Shown one piece after another: positions 1 through 10,516 of a stretch of DNA of 64,000 nucleotides. How positions within the stretch are numbered: the stretch's first letter is position 1; each line of letters begins with the position of its first letter. Origin of the DNA: Chitinophaga polysaccharea (GTDB lineage: Bacteria > Bacteroidota > Bacteroidia > Chitinophagales > Chitinophagaceae); the NCBI RefSeq assembly GCF_007829335.1, contig NZ_VIWO01000005.1, forward strand, positions 372,001 through 436,000, read 5' to 3'. Below the pieces are notes generated by a model that saw only the letters and a list, made by a program, of their open reading frames with translations, ran no database searches and was not told where the DNA came from. The position numbers and the translations under genes were made by a program.

Positions 1-1
1 T

Positions 2-3000
2 ACCGCCAGTCAACCGGGAGATGCCAACCACCTCGCTGCCACGCCAGTGTCGCAAACATTTACCGTGGCCAAGGCTACCCTGACGGTTACAGCGAACGAC
101 AAAACCAGGTTTTATAACCAGGCCAATCCAACCCTGGATTACTTCGTAACCGGGTTCGTAAACAGCGACGATAGCAGCAGTGTACTCAGTGGCACTGCTA
201 CGCTCTCCGTGAACGCGGATAACAGCAGCGCACCTGGTGGCTATCCTATTGTTGTGGCTCAAAACACGCTGAGTACTGCCAATTACAGCTTCAATCTCAC
301 TAATGGAACACTGACCATTAACAAGGCGGCTCAAACCATTACCTTCTCTCCTATTGCCGATAAAGTATACGGGGCGGCACCTTTCGCGCCCGGTGCTACC
401 TGCGATGGAGAAACAGATATTACCTATACCGTTACTGGTCCTGCTGCTATGAACAATGGCCTGCTGACTATTACCGGTGTTGGCACCGTGACGGTTACCG
501 CCAAACAAACCGGTAGCAGCAACTACCTGGCTGCGACACCGGTACAGCAAACATTTACCGTAAATAAGGCGCCGCTGGTGATCAAGGCCGACCATCAACA
601 ACGGTTGTACGGACAAAACAATCCAACACTCACCTATACTGTTACCGGGCTGGTTAACAACGAAGACCAGAGCGTGATAACAGGAACGGTTACACTGAAT
701 ACCACCGCCGTACTTAACAGTTCGCCAGGCGACTACCCCATTACGGTAAGTGGTACCTATGCGGCTACTAATTATAATATCTCTACTACCGATAACCTGT
801 TAACGGTAAACATTGCCCCGCAAACGATCAGCTTCCCCAGCATACCGGATAAAACATATGGCGACCAACCTTTTGCCGCCAGTGCTACCAGCGATGCAGG
901 ACTATCCGTTAGCTACTCTGTAGTCAGCGGCCCGGCTACCGTAAGCGGCAATACCATCACTATTACCGGCAATGGTACGGTTACCATTGCTGCTAATCAG
1001 GCCGGAAATGGTAATTATTCCGGCGCTTCACAGGTAACACAGTCGTTCCTCGTGAAGAAGGCAACACTCACCATTACCGCTAATAACAAGTCGAAGGCTT
1101 ACCTGCAGCCGAATCCAACATTGGATTACACGGCTACCGGGTTTGTAAATAATGAAGATATCAGCGTAGTAAGTGGCACCATTAATGTGAGCACCACCGC
1201 AGATGATAACAGCGTACCGAACAACTACCCGATTACCTTGACACCCCAGGCTGTTAGCGCTACCAACTACGATATCAATTTCGTAAACGGTACACTCACC
1301 GTTACGCCGGCTACGCAAACCATCACCTTTAATGCTTTATCCAATAAAACATATGGCGATGCGGACTTTGCATTGAACGCCAGCAGTAACAGTGGTTTAG
1401 GCATTAGCTACTCCGTAGTCAGCGGCCCGGCTACCATCAGCGGCAATACCGTTACCATTACCGGCGCAGGCAATGTAACCATTGCTGCCGACCAGGCAGG
1501 CGACAACCGCTACCAGGCCGCCCCACAGGTAACACAAAGCTTCTCTGTAGCCAAAGCCCTGCTGACCGTTACCGCCAACAATAAATCAAAAGTATACCTA
1601 CAGCCTAACCCGGCACTGGATTATACGATTACCGGGTTTGTGAAAAACGAGAATAACAGTGTGGTAAGCGATACCGCCGCCATCAGTACCATAGCTGACG
1701 CCAACAGCGCCGTGGGTAATTACCCGATTACGGTGACCACCGGCAATATCAGCGCGACCAATTATGACTTCACCTTTGTAAATGGTACACTGAGTGTAAC
1801 ACCCGCTTCGCAGGCGCTCACTTTCACCACCATCCCTGATAAAACATATGGTGATGCAGCATTTACAGTGAGTGCTACCAGTGATGCAGGTTTGGCGGTC
1901 ACTTATAGCGTTCAAAGCGGACCGGCTACCATCAGTGGTAATACCGTAACTATTACCGGCGCGGGCAACGTGACCATTGCCGCCGACCAGCCAGGCAACA
2001 GTAACTACAATGCTGCTACTACCGCCACCAGGACATTTACTGTTAACAAAGCAATGCTCACCGTAACTGCCAATAACAAATCCAGGGCTTACGGACAAGC
2101 GAATCCTAACCTCGATTACTTCGTAACCGGCTTCGTAAATAATGAAGATAGTAGCAGCGTGGTAGCAGGTATTGCCAGCATCAGCACTACTGCTGATATT
2201 AACAGTGTACCAAACAGCTACCCGATTACAGTAGGTGTTGGCGGGCTGACAGCCGCTAACTATGATTTCCAGTTTACCGGCGCTATCCTCACGATCACTA
2301 CTGCTACCCAGGCCATCACCTTCAATGCACTTGCCAACAAAACTTATGGCGATGCAGATTTCACCCTGAACGCCAGCAGCAACAGTGGCTTAGCAGTAAC
2401 GTATTTAGTAACCAGTGGCCCGGCTACTATCAGCGGCAATACCGTCACTATTACTGGCACCGGCAATGTAACCATTGCCGCCAGCCAGGATGGCGACAAC
2501 CGCTACCAGCCCGCTACAACTGTGACTCAAAGTTTCAATATCGCTAAAGCTCTGCTGACGGTAACAGCCAATAATAAATCAAAAATATACTTACAGCCTA
2601 ATCCCGTATTGGATTACACCATCACAGGATTTGTGAAAAATGAGAATACCAGTGTGGTGAGCGACAGTGCAAATATCAGTACCACAGCAAATATCAATAG
2701 CGCGGTGGGCACTTATCCGATTACTGTTACTACCGGCAATATCAGTGCTGCCAATTACGATTTCACCTTTGTAAATGGTACCCTGGACGTAACCCAGGGT
2801 TCACAGGCCATCACCTTTACGGCTATACCGAATAAAACATATGGCGATGCTGCCTTTACCGTTAACGCCACCAGCGATGCCGGATTACCGGTAAGCTACA
2901 GCGTGCAAAGCGGTCCGGCTACCATCAGTGGTAACACTGTCACCATCACCGGTACTGGCAATGTGACCATTGCAGCCAACCAGGCAGGTAATAACAACTA

Positions 3001-6000
3001 CCCTGCCGCCAGCACAGTTACGCAAAGCTTCACCGTTAGTAAAGCGATGCTCACCGTAACGGCCAACAACAAGGCCAGGACGTTCGGGCAACCTAATCCG
3101 ACCTTCGATTACGTGGTGACCGGATTTGTAAACAATGAAGATAGTGCCCATGTAATCACCGGCATTGCCGGCACCAGCACCACTGCGGACGTTAACAGTG
3201 TGCCGAACACTTACCCGATTACAGTAGGCATTGGCGGGCTGACAGCTGCTAACTATGACTTCCAGTTTACCGGTGCTACCCTCACGGTAACACCAGCTAC
3301 TCAAGCCATCACTTTCAACGCTCTTGCTAATAAAACGTATGGCGATGCCGACTTCACATTAAGCGCCAGCAGTAACAGCGGCTTAGCTGTCACCTATTCT
3401 GTTGTCAGCGGGCCGGCTACTATTAATGGTAACACCGTTACCATTACCGGTGCAGGTAACGTAACTATTGCTGCCGGCCAGGCAGGCGACAACCGCTACC
3501 AGGCCGCCACACAGGTTACGCAAAGCTTCAGCATCTCTAAAGCGATGCTGACCGTAACGGCTAACAACAAATCAAAAATTTACTTACAGCCTAATCCGAA
3601 GCTGGATTACACGATCACCGGGTTTGTGAAAAATGAAAACAATAGTGTAATTAATGACACCGCTGCGATCAGTACTATTGCGGATATCAATAGTATTGTA
3701 GGTACTTACCCGATCACCGTTACCACCGGCAACATCAGTGCTGCCAATTACGATTTCACCTTTGTAAATGGTACCCTGAACATAACACCGGCTTCACAAA
3801 CAATCACGTTCACCGCTATACCCAATAAAACATATGGCGATGCTGCCTTTACCGTTAACGCCACCAGCGATGCCGGATTACCGGTAAGCTACAGCGTTCA
3901 AAGCGGTCCGGCTACCATCAGTGGTAACACTGTCACCATCACCGGTACAGGCAATGTGACCATTGCAGCCAGCCAGGCAGGTAATAACAACTACCCTGCC
4001 GCCAGCACAGTTACGCAAAGCTTCACCGTTAGTAAAGCGATGCTCACCGTAACGGCCAACAACAAGGCCAGGGCGTTCGGGCAACCTAATCCGACCTTCG
4101 ATTACGTGGTGACCGGATTTGTAAACAATGAAGATAGTGCCCATGTAATCACCGGCATTGCCGGCACCAGCACCACTGCGGACGTTAACAGTGTGCCGAA
4201 CACTTACCCGATTACAGTAGGCATTGGCGGGCTGACAGCTGCTAACTATGGCTTCCAGTTTACCGGTGCTACCCTCACGGTAACACCAGCTACTCAAGCC
4301 ATCACTTTCAACGCTCTTGCTAATAAAACGTATGGCGATGCCGACTTCACATTAAGTGCCAGCAGTAACAGCGGCTTAGCTGTCACCTATTCTGTTGTCA
4401 GCGGGCCGGCTACTATTAATGGTAACACCGTTACCATTACCGGTGCAGGTAACGTAACTATTGCTGCCGACCAGGCAGGCGACAACCGCTACCAGGCCGC
4501 CACACAGGTTACGCAAAGCTTCAGCATCTCTAAAGCGATGCTGACCGTAACGGCTAACAACAAATCAAAAATTTACTTACAGCCTAATCCGAAGCTGGAT
4601 TACACGATCACCGGGTTTGTGAAAAATGAAAACAATAGTGTGATTAATGATACCGCTGCGATCAGTACTATTGCGGATATCAATAGTATTGTAGGCACTT
4701 ACCCGATTACTGTTACCACCGGCAACATCAGTGCCGCCAATTACGACTTCACTTTTGTAAATGGTACCTTGAACGTAACACCGGCTTCACAAACAATCAC
4801 GTTCACCGCTATACCCAATAAAACATATGGCGATGCTGCCTTTACCGTTAATGCCACCAGCGATGCCGGATTACCGGTAAGCTACAGCGTGCAAAGCGGT
4901 CCGGCTACCATCAGTGGTAACACTGTCACCATCACCGGTACAGGCAATGTGACCATTGCAGCCAGCCAGGCAGGCAATAGCAACTACCCTGCCGCCAGTA
5001 CAGTTACGCAAAGCTTCACCGTTTGTAAAGCGATGCTCACCGTAACGGCCAACAACAAGGCCAGGGCGTTCGGGCAACCTAATCCGACCTTCGATTACGT
5101 GGTGACCGGATTTGTAAACAATGAAGATAGTGCCCATGTAATCACCGGCATTGCCGGCACCAGCACCACTGCGGACGTTAACAGTGTGCCGAACACTTAC
5201 CCGATTACAGTAGGCATTGGCGGGCTGACAGCTGCTAACTATGACTTCCAGTTTACCGGTGCTACCCTCACGGTAACACCAGCTACTCAAGCCATCACTT
5301 TCAACGCTCTTGCTAATAAAACGTATGGCGATGCCGACTTTACATTAAGCGCCACCAGTAACAGCGGCTTAGCTGTCACCTATTCGGTTGTCAGCGGGCC
5401 GGCTACTATTAATGGTAACACCGTTACCATTACCGGTGCAGGTAACGTAACTATTGCTGCCGGCCAGGCAGGCGACAACCGCTACCAGGCCGCCACACAG
5501 GTTACGCAAAGCTTCAGCATCTCTAAAGCGATGCTGACCGTAACGGCTAACAACAAATCAAAAATTTACTTACAGCCTAATCCGAAGCTGGATTACACGA
5601 TCACCGGGTTTGTGAAAAATGAAAACAATAGTGTGATTAATGATACCGCAGCAATCAGCACTACCGCGGATATCAATAGCGTGATAGGCACTTACCTGAT
5701 TACCGTTACTACCGGCAATATCAATGCAACCAATTACGACTTCACTTTTGTAAATGGTACCCTGAACGTAACACCGGCTTCACAAACAATCACGTTCACC
5801 GCTATACCCAATAAAACATATGGCGATGCTGCCTTTACCGTTAACGCCACCAGCGATGCTGGATTACAGGTAAGCTACAGCGTGCAGAGTGGCCCGGCTA
5901 CTGTTAATGGTAATACCGTTACCATCACCGGCGCGGGTACCATTGCCATCACCGCCAGTCAGGCTGGTAACAGCAACTACGGTGCAGCTACACCGGTAAC

Positions 6001-7264
6001 GCAAACACTGCAGGTGGCCAAGGCGGCATTAACCGTGAAAGCCAACGACGATACCCGGGTATACAATGGTACCGCCTACTCCGGTGGCAACGGCGTGAGC
6101 TACAGTGGATTTGTTAACGGCGACGATGCTACCAAATTAAGTGGCAGTCTGTCCTACGCCGGTAGTTCACAGTCAGCCATCGATGCCGGCAGCTATGTCA
6201 TTACACCGGCAGGACTCAGCAGCAATAACTACAATATCAGCTTTACAAATGGTCAGTTAGTGATTACGCGGGCTAGCCAGCAAATTACCTTCAACAGTCC
6301 GGGCGATAAAAACCAGGGTGATCCTGATTTCACGCTTACTGCCTCCAGCAGCTCGGGATTGCCGGTAACCTTTAGCAGCGATGCTGCCAATGTGATCAGC
6401 GTAACCGGTAATACTGCGAAAGTAGGTGCAGCGGGTGTGGCTCATATCACGGCTACGCAGCCAGGCAATAACAATTACGAACCAGCTACCGCGGTGGTAC
6501 AAACCATTAACGTCACCGCTTACAGCGAGCCCATTATTACGGCTACCGGGGATATTGTCTTCTGCGAAGGCGGTACCGTTATCCTGCAATCAAGTGCAGC
6601 ACCGGCGTATGAATGGTATCTCAACAATGTAAAAATAGCCGGGGCCAACAGCCAGTCGCTCACCGTGAAAGAAAGTGGGAATTATTCCGTGAAGGCGATA
6701 TACAGCAGCAGCTATCAGCTTAGCTCCACGGCGCTGCAGGTGACCGTACATCCGTTACCAGCAGGCAATGTACAGGCCAATGGCAATACCACGATCAGTA
6801 AGGGAGAAACCATCAGGCTGGTAGCTTCCGGCGGCAGCAGTTACAGCTGGGAACCGGCAACCGGGCTTAACAACCCGGCCATAGCGGCGCCGATGGCCCG
6901 TCCGGCGGTAACCACTACTTACCAGGTAACTATCAGCAATGCCTTTGGTTGCAGTGTTACCCGTGATATTACCATCACGGTAAAAGAAGACTATAAACTG
7001 GAAGCCAATAATATCATTACGCCTAACGGCGATGGCAAGAATGATACGTGGATCGTAAAAAATATTGATATGTATCCACAAAATGAAGTGAAGGTTTTTG
7101 ATCGTGCGGGCCGCCTGGTATTCCAGCAACGTGGTTACACAAATAATTGGAATGCTACTGTTAACGGGCAGCCGCTGGCAGAGGGCACCTATTACTACAT
7201 AATAGACCTGGGCGATAATAAACCACAATTCAAAGGCTTTATCACTATCATCCATCAAAATTAA
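2..7264 (+). CDS. Giant MBG-repeat surface adhesin with type B T9SS C-terminal signal (5' partial)
   Basis: The frame is already open at the left edge and no start codon is visible, so this is the last ~2420 residues of a longer protein. Most of it is tandem Ig-like MBG-type beta-sandwich repeats of about 80 residues. Two repeat types alternate, marked by KTYGDAAF, GPATISGNTVTITG and NYDFTFVNGTL. A less repetitive Ig/PKD-like stretch follows (about 6500-6980). The last ~85 residues carry NIITPNGDGKNDTW, VKVFDRAGRLVF and a terminal FKGFITI strand, which is the CHU_C/gliding-motility C-terminal domain used as a type B secretion signal by the type IX system. I infer a very long secreted or cell-surface filament of the SprB kind, used in adhesion or gliding. 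The PorP/SprF gene begins 10 bases downstream and is the expected secretion partner. The family call is firm; the ligand is unknown. Confidence 0.93.
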   Translation, partial: TASQPGDANHLAATPVSQTFTVAKATLTVTANDKTRFYNQANPTLDYFVTGFVNSDDSSSVLSGTATLSVNADNSSAPGGYPIVVAQNTLSTANYSFNLTNGTLTINKAAQTITFSPIADKVYGAAPFAPGATCDGETDITYTVTGPAAMNNGLLTITGVGTVTVTAKQTGSSNYLAATPVQQTFTVNKAPLVIKADHQQRLYGQNNPTLTYTVTGLVNNEDQSVITGTVTLNTTAVLNSSPGDYPITVSGTYAATNYNISTTDNLLTVNIAPQTISFPSIPDKTYGDQPFAASATSDAGLSVSYSVVSGPATVSGNTITITGNGTVTIAANQAGNGNYSGASQVTQSFLVKKATLTITANNKSKAYLQPNPTLDYTATGFVNNEDISVVSGTINVSTTADDNSVPNNYPITLTPQAVSATNYDINFVNGTLTVTPATQTITFNALSNKTYGDADFALNASSNSGLGISYSVVSGPATISGNTVTITGAGNVTIAADQAGDNRYQAAPQVTQSFSVAKALLTVTANNKSKVYLQPNPALDYTITGFVKNENNSVVSDTAAISTIADANSAVGNYPITVTTGNISATNYDFTFVNGTLSVTPASQALTFTTIPDKTYGDAAFTVSATSDAGLAVTYSVQSGPATISGNTVTITGAGNVTIAADQPGNSNYNAATTATRTFTVNKAMLTVTANNKSRAYGQANPNLDYFVTGFVNNEDSSSVVAGIASISTTADINSVPNSYPITVGVGGLTAANYDFQFTGAILTITTATQAITFNALANKTYGDADFTLNASSNSGLAVTYLVTSGPATISGNTVTITGTGNVTIAASQDGDNRYQPATTVTQSFNIAKALLTVTANNKSKIYLQPNPVLDYTITGFVKNENTSVVSDSANISTTANINSAVGTYPITVTTGNISAANYDFTFVNGTLDVTQGSQAITFTAIPNKTYGDAAFTVNATSDAGLPVSYSVQSGPATISGNTVTITGTGNVTIAANQAGNNNYPAASTVTQSFTVSKAMLTVTANNKARTFGQPNPTFDYVVTGFVNNEDSAHVITGIAGTSTTADVNSVPNTYPITVGIGGLTAANYDFQFTGATLTVTPATQAITFNALANKTYGDADFTLSASSNSGLAVTYSVVSGPATINGNTVTITGAGNVTIAAGQAGDNRYQAATQVTQSFSISKAMLTVTANNKSKIYLQPNPKLDYTITGFVKNENNSVINDTAAISTIADINSIVGTYPITVTTGNISAANYDFTFVNGTLNITPASQTITFTAIPNKTYGDAAFTVNATSDAGLPVSYSVQSGPATISGNTVTITGTGNVTIAASQAGNNNYPAASTVTQSFTVSKAMLTVTANNKARAFGQPNPTFDYVVTGFVNNEDSAHVITGIAGTSTTADVNSVPNTYPITVGIGGLTAANYGFQFTGATLTVTPATQAITFNALANKTYGDADFTLSASSNSGLAVTYSVVSGPATINGNTVTITGAGNVTIAADQAGDNRYQAATQVTQSFSISKAMLTVTANNKSKIYLQPNPKLDYTITGFVKNENNSVINDTAAISTIADINSIVGTYPITVTTGNISAANYDFTFVNGTLNVTPASQTITFTAIPNKTYGDAAFTVNATSDAGLPVSYSVQSGPATISGNTVTITGTGNVTIAASQAGNSNYPAASTVTQSFTVCKAMLTVTANNKARAFGQPNPTFDYVVTGFVNNEDSAHVITGIAGTSTTADVNSVPNTYPITVGIGGLTAANYDFQFTGATLTVTPATQAITFNALANKTYGDADFTLSATSNSGLAVTYSVVSGPATINGNTVTITGAGNVTIAAGQAGDNRYQAATQVTQSFSISKAMLTVTANNKSKIYLQPNPKLDYTITGFVKNENNSVINDTAAISTTADINSVIGTYLITVTTGNINATNYDFTFVNGTLNVTPASQTITFTAIPNKTYGDAAFTVNATSDAGLQVSYSVQSGPATVNGNTVTITGAGTIAITASQAGNSNYGAATPVTQTLQVAKAALTVKANDDTRVYNGTAYSGGNGVSYSGFVNGDDATKLSGSLSYAGSSQSAIDAGSYVITPAGLSSNNYNISFTNGQLVITRASQQITFNSPGDKNQGDPDFTLTASSSSGLPVTFSSDAANVISVTGNTAKVGAAGVAHITATQPGNNNYEPATAVVQTINVTAYSEPIITATGDIVFCEGGTVILQSSAAPAYEWYLNNVKIAGANSQSLTVKESGNYSVKAIYSSSYQLSSTALQVTVHPLPAGNVQANGNTTISKGETIRLVASGGSSYSWEPATGLNNPAIAAPMARPAVTTTYQVTISNAFGCSVTRDITITVKEDYKLEANNIITPNGDGKNDTWIVKNIDMYPQNEVKVFDRAGRLVFQQRGYTNNWNATVNGQPLAEGTYYYIIDLGDNKPQFKGFITIIHQN
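1841..5870. repeat. 993-bp tandem super-repeat inside the adhesin gene
   Basis: The landmark aaaacatatgg recurs at 1841, 2834, 3827, 4820 and 5813, exactly 993 bp (331 codons) apart, with a more diverged copy 990 bp upstream at 851. Each unit encodes four ~80-residue MBG domains. The units starting near 2830, 3823 and 4816 are almost identical at DNA level, including third codon positions. The unit near 1841 and the partial last unit are more diverged. The array therefore grew by recent duplication or is being homogenised. It also creates repeated antisense open frames that are not genes. Confidence 0.93.
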
Positions 7265-7274
7265 TTGAACTGGT

Positions 7275-8192
7275 ATGAAACAATTTATCAGATATGTGAT
7301 GTCACTGGGAGTATTTGCCCTCAGCAGCTTTCATACAAACGCACAAACGGTAGGTAATACCCCTCCGTTGGATGAACCTATGACGGCACAATATTTCCAG
7401 GCGCCTTATATGGCCAATGCGGCCATGGCAGGCATAGATACCGGCTTGCATGTAACGCTGGCCTACCGGCGCCAGTGGTCGGGCATTCCCGGGGCGCCCG
7501 AGTCGAAGGCGTTGTCGGCCGACTACATGTTGTTTAAACGGGTGGGGATTGGCATGAATATTTACAACGACAAAGCCGGGTTGCTCAATAATACCAAGGT
7601 GGCATTTACCTATGCCTATCACCTACCATTGAGTACAAATGGTGCCAGTGCATTACATTTTGGGCTGTCTGGCGCTTTCATTGCCCGGCGTCTGGATACG
7701 CAAAAGCTCAATGGAGATGTGACCGATCCGAATATCAATGCCTTCAACAGGAGGGACAACTATTTTGAGGCAGATTTTGGGATGGCCTTTACCCGTAAAG
7801 GCCTTACTGTTCAGGCCGCCATGCCTAACCTGGTAAGCGCCGTTAAAACCCGCGATACCGATGTCGGGATTGACCGGGCCCTCTTTTTTGCCGCCGCAGG
7901 CTATAAATTTGAAACAGGTGAGCAGCTGAGCTCCATTGAGCCTAAAATTTGCCTGCGGGGGATCAAAGGTTATAAAGACATTGTAGACGCTGGCGCCAAC
8001 TTTGCCTTTCTGCAAAACCAATTGAATGTTTTTGGCCTGTACCACAGTACCAAAAGTTTTAGTGTGGGGGCAGGGGCGAATTACAGATCCATTGCAGGCT
8101 TCCAGGTGATTTACAACTCTCAGACCGCGGGTTTAAATAATTATACCAATGGCGCTTTTGAAGTAAACCTGACCGTTAACCTGGCCAGGTAA
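7275..8192 (+). CDS. PorP/SprF family type IX secretion outer-membrane protein
   Basis: This 305-residue protein has a cleavable signal peptide ending near FHTNA-Q, followed by the start typical of the family (an EPMTAQYFQAPYMANAAMAG segment, then YRRQW). Alternating beta strands run to the end (FEVNLTVNLAR), as in a small outer-membrane barrel. PorP/SprF proteins are encoded next to proteins with type B C-terminal signals and are needed to export or anchor them (SprF for SprB in Flavobacterium). Here the gene sits 10 bases after the giant adhesin, so the two are very probably co-transcribed partners. A terminator follows. Confidence 0.9.
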   Translation: MKQFIRYVMSLGVFALSSFHTNAQTVGNTPPLDEPMTAQYFQAPYMANAAMAGIDTGLHVTLAYRRQWSGIPGAPESKALSADYMLFKRVGIGMNIYNDKAGLLNNTKVAFTYAYHLPLSTNGASALHFGLSGAFIARRLDTQKLNGDVTDPNINAFNRRDNYFEADFGMAFTRKGLTVQAAMPNLVSAVKTRDTDVGIDRALFFAAAGYKFETGEQLSSIEPKICLRGIKGYKDIVDAGANFAFLQNQLNVFGLYHSTKSFSVGAGANYRSIAGFQVIYNSQTAGLNNYTNGAFEVNLTVNLAR

Positions 8193-8212
8193 CCATTTTG
8201 CCCATTAAAACA

Positions 8213-8247
8213 GAAAGGCTCCGGGTCGCATGATCCGGGGCCTTTTC
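8213..8247 (+). terminator. Rho-independent terminator after the adhesin-porP pair
   Basis: A GC-rich stem (aaaggctccgg pairing with ccggggccttt) is followed by T residues, about 20 bases after the porP stop codon. Confidence 0.75.
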
Positions 8248-8353
8248 TATTCCTGTCTTCAATACGCCTTAAAATACGCTTAAAATACCCTTCATCTTCC
8301 TCCTCTGCTCCCCTTGTGAACCTCACAAGTTGTACATTCGCGCCGAATTATAC

Positions 8354-8371
8354 CAGGGTATAAGTACCCTG
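8354..8371 (+). promoter_or_regulatory. Inverted repeat in the kup leader
   Basis: CAGGGTA-TAAG-TACCCTG is a perfect 7-bp stem with a 4-base loop, 65 bases upstream of the proposed kup start. It could be an operator or a leader hairpin. I recognise no known riboswitch here. Confidence 0.4.
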
Positions 8372-8435
8372 CTTAGAATCTGTCAACTGCATGGCCCTTT
8401 CGGGTTGGCATATACGTTTTATTTATACCTGCAAC

Positions 8436-10418
8436 ATGGATGCTCATCACCGTCATTTTAAGCGCGTTACGACCGCTGGTCTGCTGATTGCACTTGGAAT
8501 TATTTATGGAGATATTGGTACTTCTCCCCTGTATACTTTTCAGACCATCATGAATGATGGCGGGTTTATTGATGAGCACCTCGTTTTTGGCGCCATCTCC
8601 TGCATTTTCTGGACACTGACCCTGCAAACCACTTTCAAATATGTGATCATTACCCTGCAAGCCGACAACCGCGGTGAGGGTGGGGTATTTTCCCTGTATG
8701 CGCTGGTACGGCGATTCGGGCCCAAACTCGTTTTTCCTGCCATCATTGGCGCGGGTACCCTATTGGCAGATGGGATTATCACACCTCCCATTACCGTAAC
8801 TTCCGCCATAGAGGGCCTGAACATGGTTCCCTGGCTGAAAGAGGTGATTGTTCCCGGTAATAACCTGGTGGTAGAAATTGTACTGGTGATTATCCTGGCG
8901 CTTTTTATCTTCCAGCGCTTCGGTACAAAAGTCGTGGGCGGCGCATTTGGCCCGGTCATGTTCCTGTGGTTTATGATGCTGGGCATATTGGGTATCAGTC
9001 AGATTATTCATTATCCACATATCTTCCTGGCTTTAAATCCCAAATACGGACTGGAATTATTGACCGCCCATCCCAAAGGATTCTGGCTGCTGGGCGCCGT
9101 ATTCCTCTGCACTACCGGGGCCGAAGCGCTGTACTCCGACCTGGGTCACTGCGGTAAAAAGAATATCCAGGTGTCGTGGATATTTGTAAAAGTGACACTG
9201 ATCCTTAACTACCTGGGGCAAGGCGCCTGGACGTTATTACAACACAAAAACAGCCTGGATGGGGCTAACCCGTTTTTCGCCATTGTGCCACATTGGTTCT
9301 TGTTGCCATCCATCCTGATCGCCACCTGCGCTTCCATTATTGCCAGCCAGGCCCTGATCAGTGGTTCTTTTACGCTGATCAGTGAAGCCATCAGCTTAAA
9401 TTTCTGGCCCAAGGTAACGGTGAAATTCCCTACTAATATCCGCGGACAAATCTATATCCCCAGCATTAACTGGATACTCTGCATTGGCTGTTTCCTGGTA
9501 GTATTATACTTCCGTACCAGCGAATCGATGACTGCGGCCTATGGTTTTTCCATCACCATTGCCATGCTGATGACCACTATACTGATGTTTTACTTCCTGC
9601 GCTATGTAAAACATTATCCTTTATGGATCGTATCGGTGATCATGTTGTTATTTATTGCGGTAGAATCGTCCTTCTTTGTGGCCAATGCAGTAAAGATCGT
9701 AAAACGGCTGTTCTTCCTGGTATTTGAGGTGGGGCTGATCTCCACGATGTACATCTGGTTCAACGCCCGTAAGATCACCAATCGCTTCCTGAGTTTTGTG
9801 CATCTGAACAAATACCTGCCGCAGATAGCTACGTTGAGTAACGACATTGCCACGCCCAAAACTTCGTCGCACTTAATCTATCTCACGAAAGCAGATCATG
9901 CCAACCAGATTGAAAAAAGGGTGTTGACGTCTATCTTCGAGAAAAATCCCAAGCGCGCGGATATGTACTGGCTGGTACACCTGGAACGTACCGACGAGCC
10001 TTTCACCATGGAATATGGCGTGGAGGAAATGAGCGAAGGTAAAGTTATCCGCATAGATTTCCGGTTGGGCTTCCGTGTACAACCAAGGATAGGCCTGATG
10101 TTCAGGAGCGTGGTAAAAGATATGCTACAAAACAAGGAATTGAATATTCTTCACCGGTATCCTGCACTCATCGCCGAAAACCTGAACAACTATAAGTTTG
10201 TGATCTTCGAAAATGTGTTGTCGTACGACAACGAGTTTTCCGTAAGTGAGGGCTTTATTCTCAACAGCTATTTTGCTATCAACAAACTGGCTACTTCAGA
10301 CAGTAAAGCGTTTGGACTGGACAGTAGCCAGATACTGGTAGAAAAAATACCACTGGTGGTAACGCCCAAGTCATGCGATAACCTGAAGCAGGTGTTCTAT
10401 AAAAGGATGCCGGTATAA
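8436..10418 (+). CDS. kup: Kup-type potassium uptake permease
   Basis: This 660-residue H+/K+ symporter belongs to the KUP/HAK/KT family. The N-terminal signature GIIYGDIGTSPLYT is present, as are GVFSLYALVRR, ADGIITPPITVTSAIEG and the family's run of about 12 membrane helices, followed by a soluble C-terminal domain of about 180 residues. The frame is open 15 codons further upstream, but the ATG at 8436 (MDAHHRHFKR) places the first helix at the usual distance, so I prefer it. It brings K+ into the cell across the inner membrane. It stands alone, with a small hairpin in its leader and an inverted repeat behind it. Confidence 0.95.
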   Translation: MDAHHRHFKRVTTAGLLIALGIIYGDIGTSPLYTFQTIMNDGGFIDEHLVFGAISCIFWTLTLQTTFKYVIITLQADNRGEGGVFSLYALVRRFGPKLVFPAIIGAGTLLADGIITPPITVTSAIEGLNMVPWLKEVIVPGNNLVVEIVLVIILALFIFQRFGTKVVGGAFGPVMFLWFMMLGILGISQIIHYPHIFLALNPKYGLELLTAHPKGFWLLGAVFLCTTGAEALYSDLGHCGKKNIQVSWIFVKVTLILNYLGQGAWTLLQHKNSLDGANPFFAIVPHWFLLPSILIATCASIIASQALISGSFTLISEAISLNFWPKVTVKFPTNIRGQIYIPSINWILCIGCFLVVLYFRTSESMTAAYGFSITIAMLMTTILMFYFLRYVKHYPLWIVSVIMLLFIAVESSFFVANAVKIVKRLFFLVFEVGLISTMYIWFNARKITNRFLSFVHLNKYLPQIATLSNDIATPKTSSHLIYLTKADHANQIEKRVLTSIFEKNPKRADMYWLVHLERTDEPFTMEYGVEEMSEGKVIRIDFRLGFRVQPRIGLMFRSVVKDMLQNKELNILHRYPALIAENLNNYKFVIFENVLSYDNEFSVSEGFILNSYFAINKLATSDSKAFGLDSSQILVEKIPLVVTPKSCDNLKQVFYKRMPV

Positions 10419-10445
10419 ATATTTCTTCTTTCCTTTTTCGATATT

Positions 10446-10500
10446 CATCGCTCATCTATACAGCACTCCTATTCCGGGGACACTTTACAGATGAGCGATG
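10446..10500. terminator. 12-bp inverted repeat between convergent genes
   Basis: CATCGCTCATCT (10446-10457) is repeated exactly in inverse at 10489-10500 with a 31-base spacer, between kup (+) and the beta-helix gene (-). It could be a two-way terminator. There is no clear T-run, so this is tentative. Confidence 0.4.
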
Positions 10501-10516
10501 ATGCTACATATACAGA

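Noticed and set aside
2885..5290. Three similar 139-residue antisense open frames at 993-bp spacing
   Set aside because: They are shadows of the identical DNA repeats in the adhesin gene, not genes.
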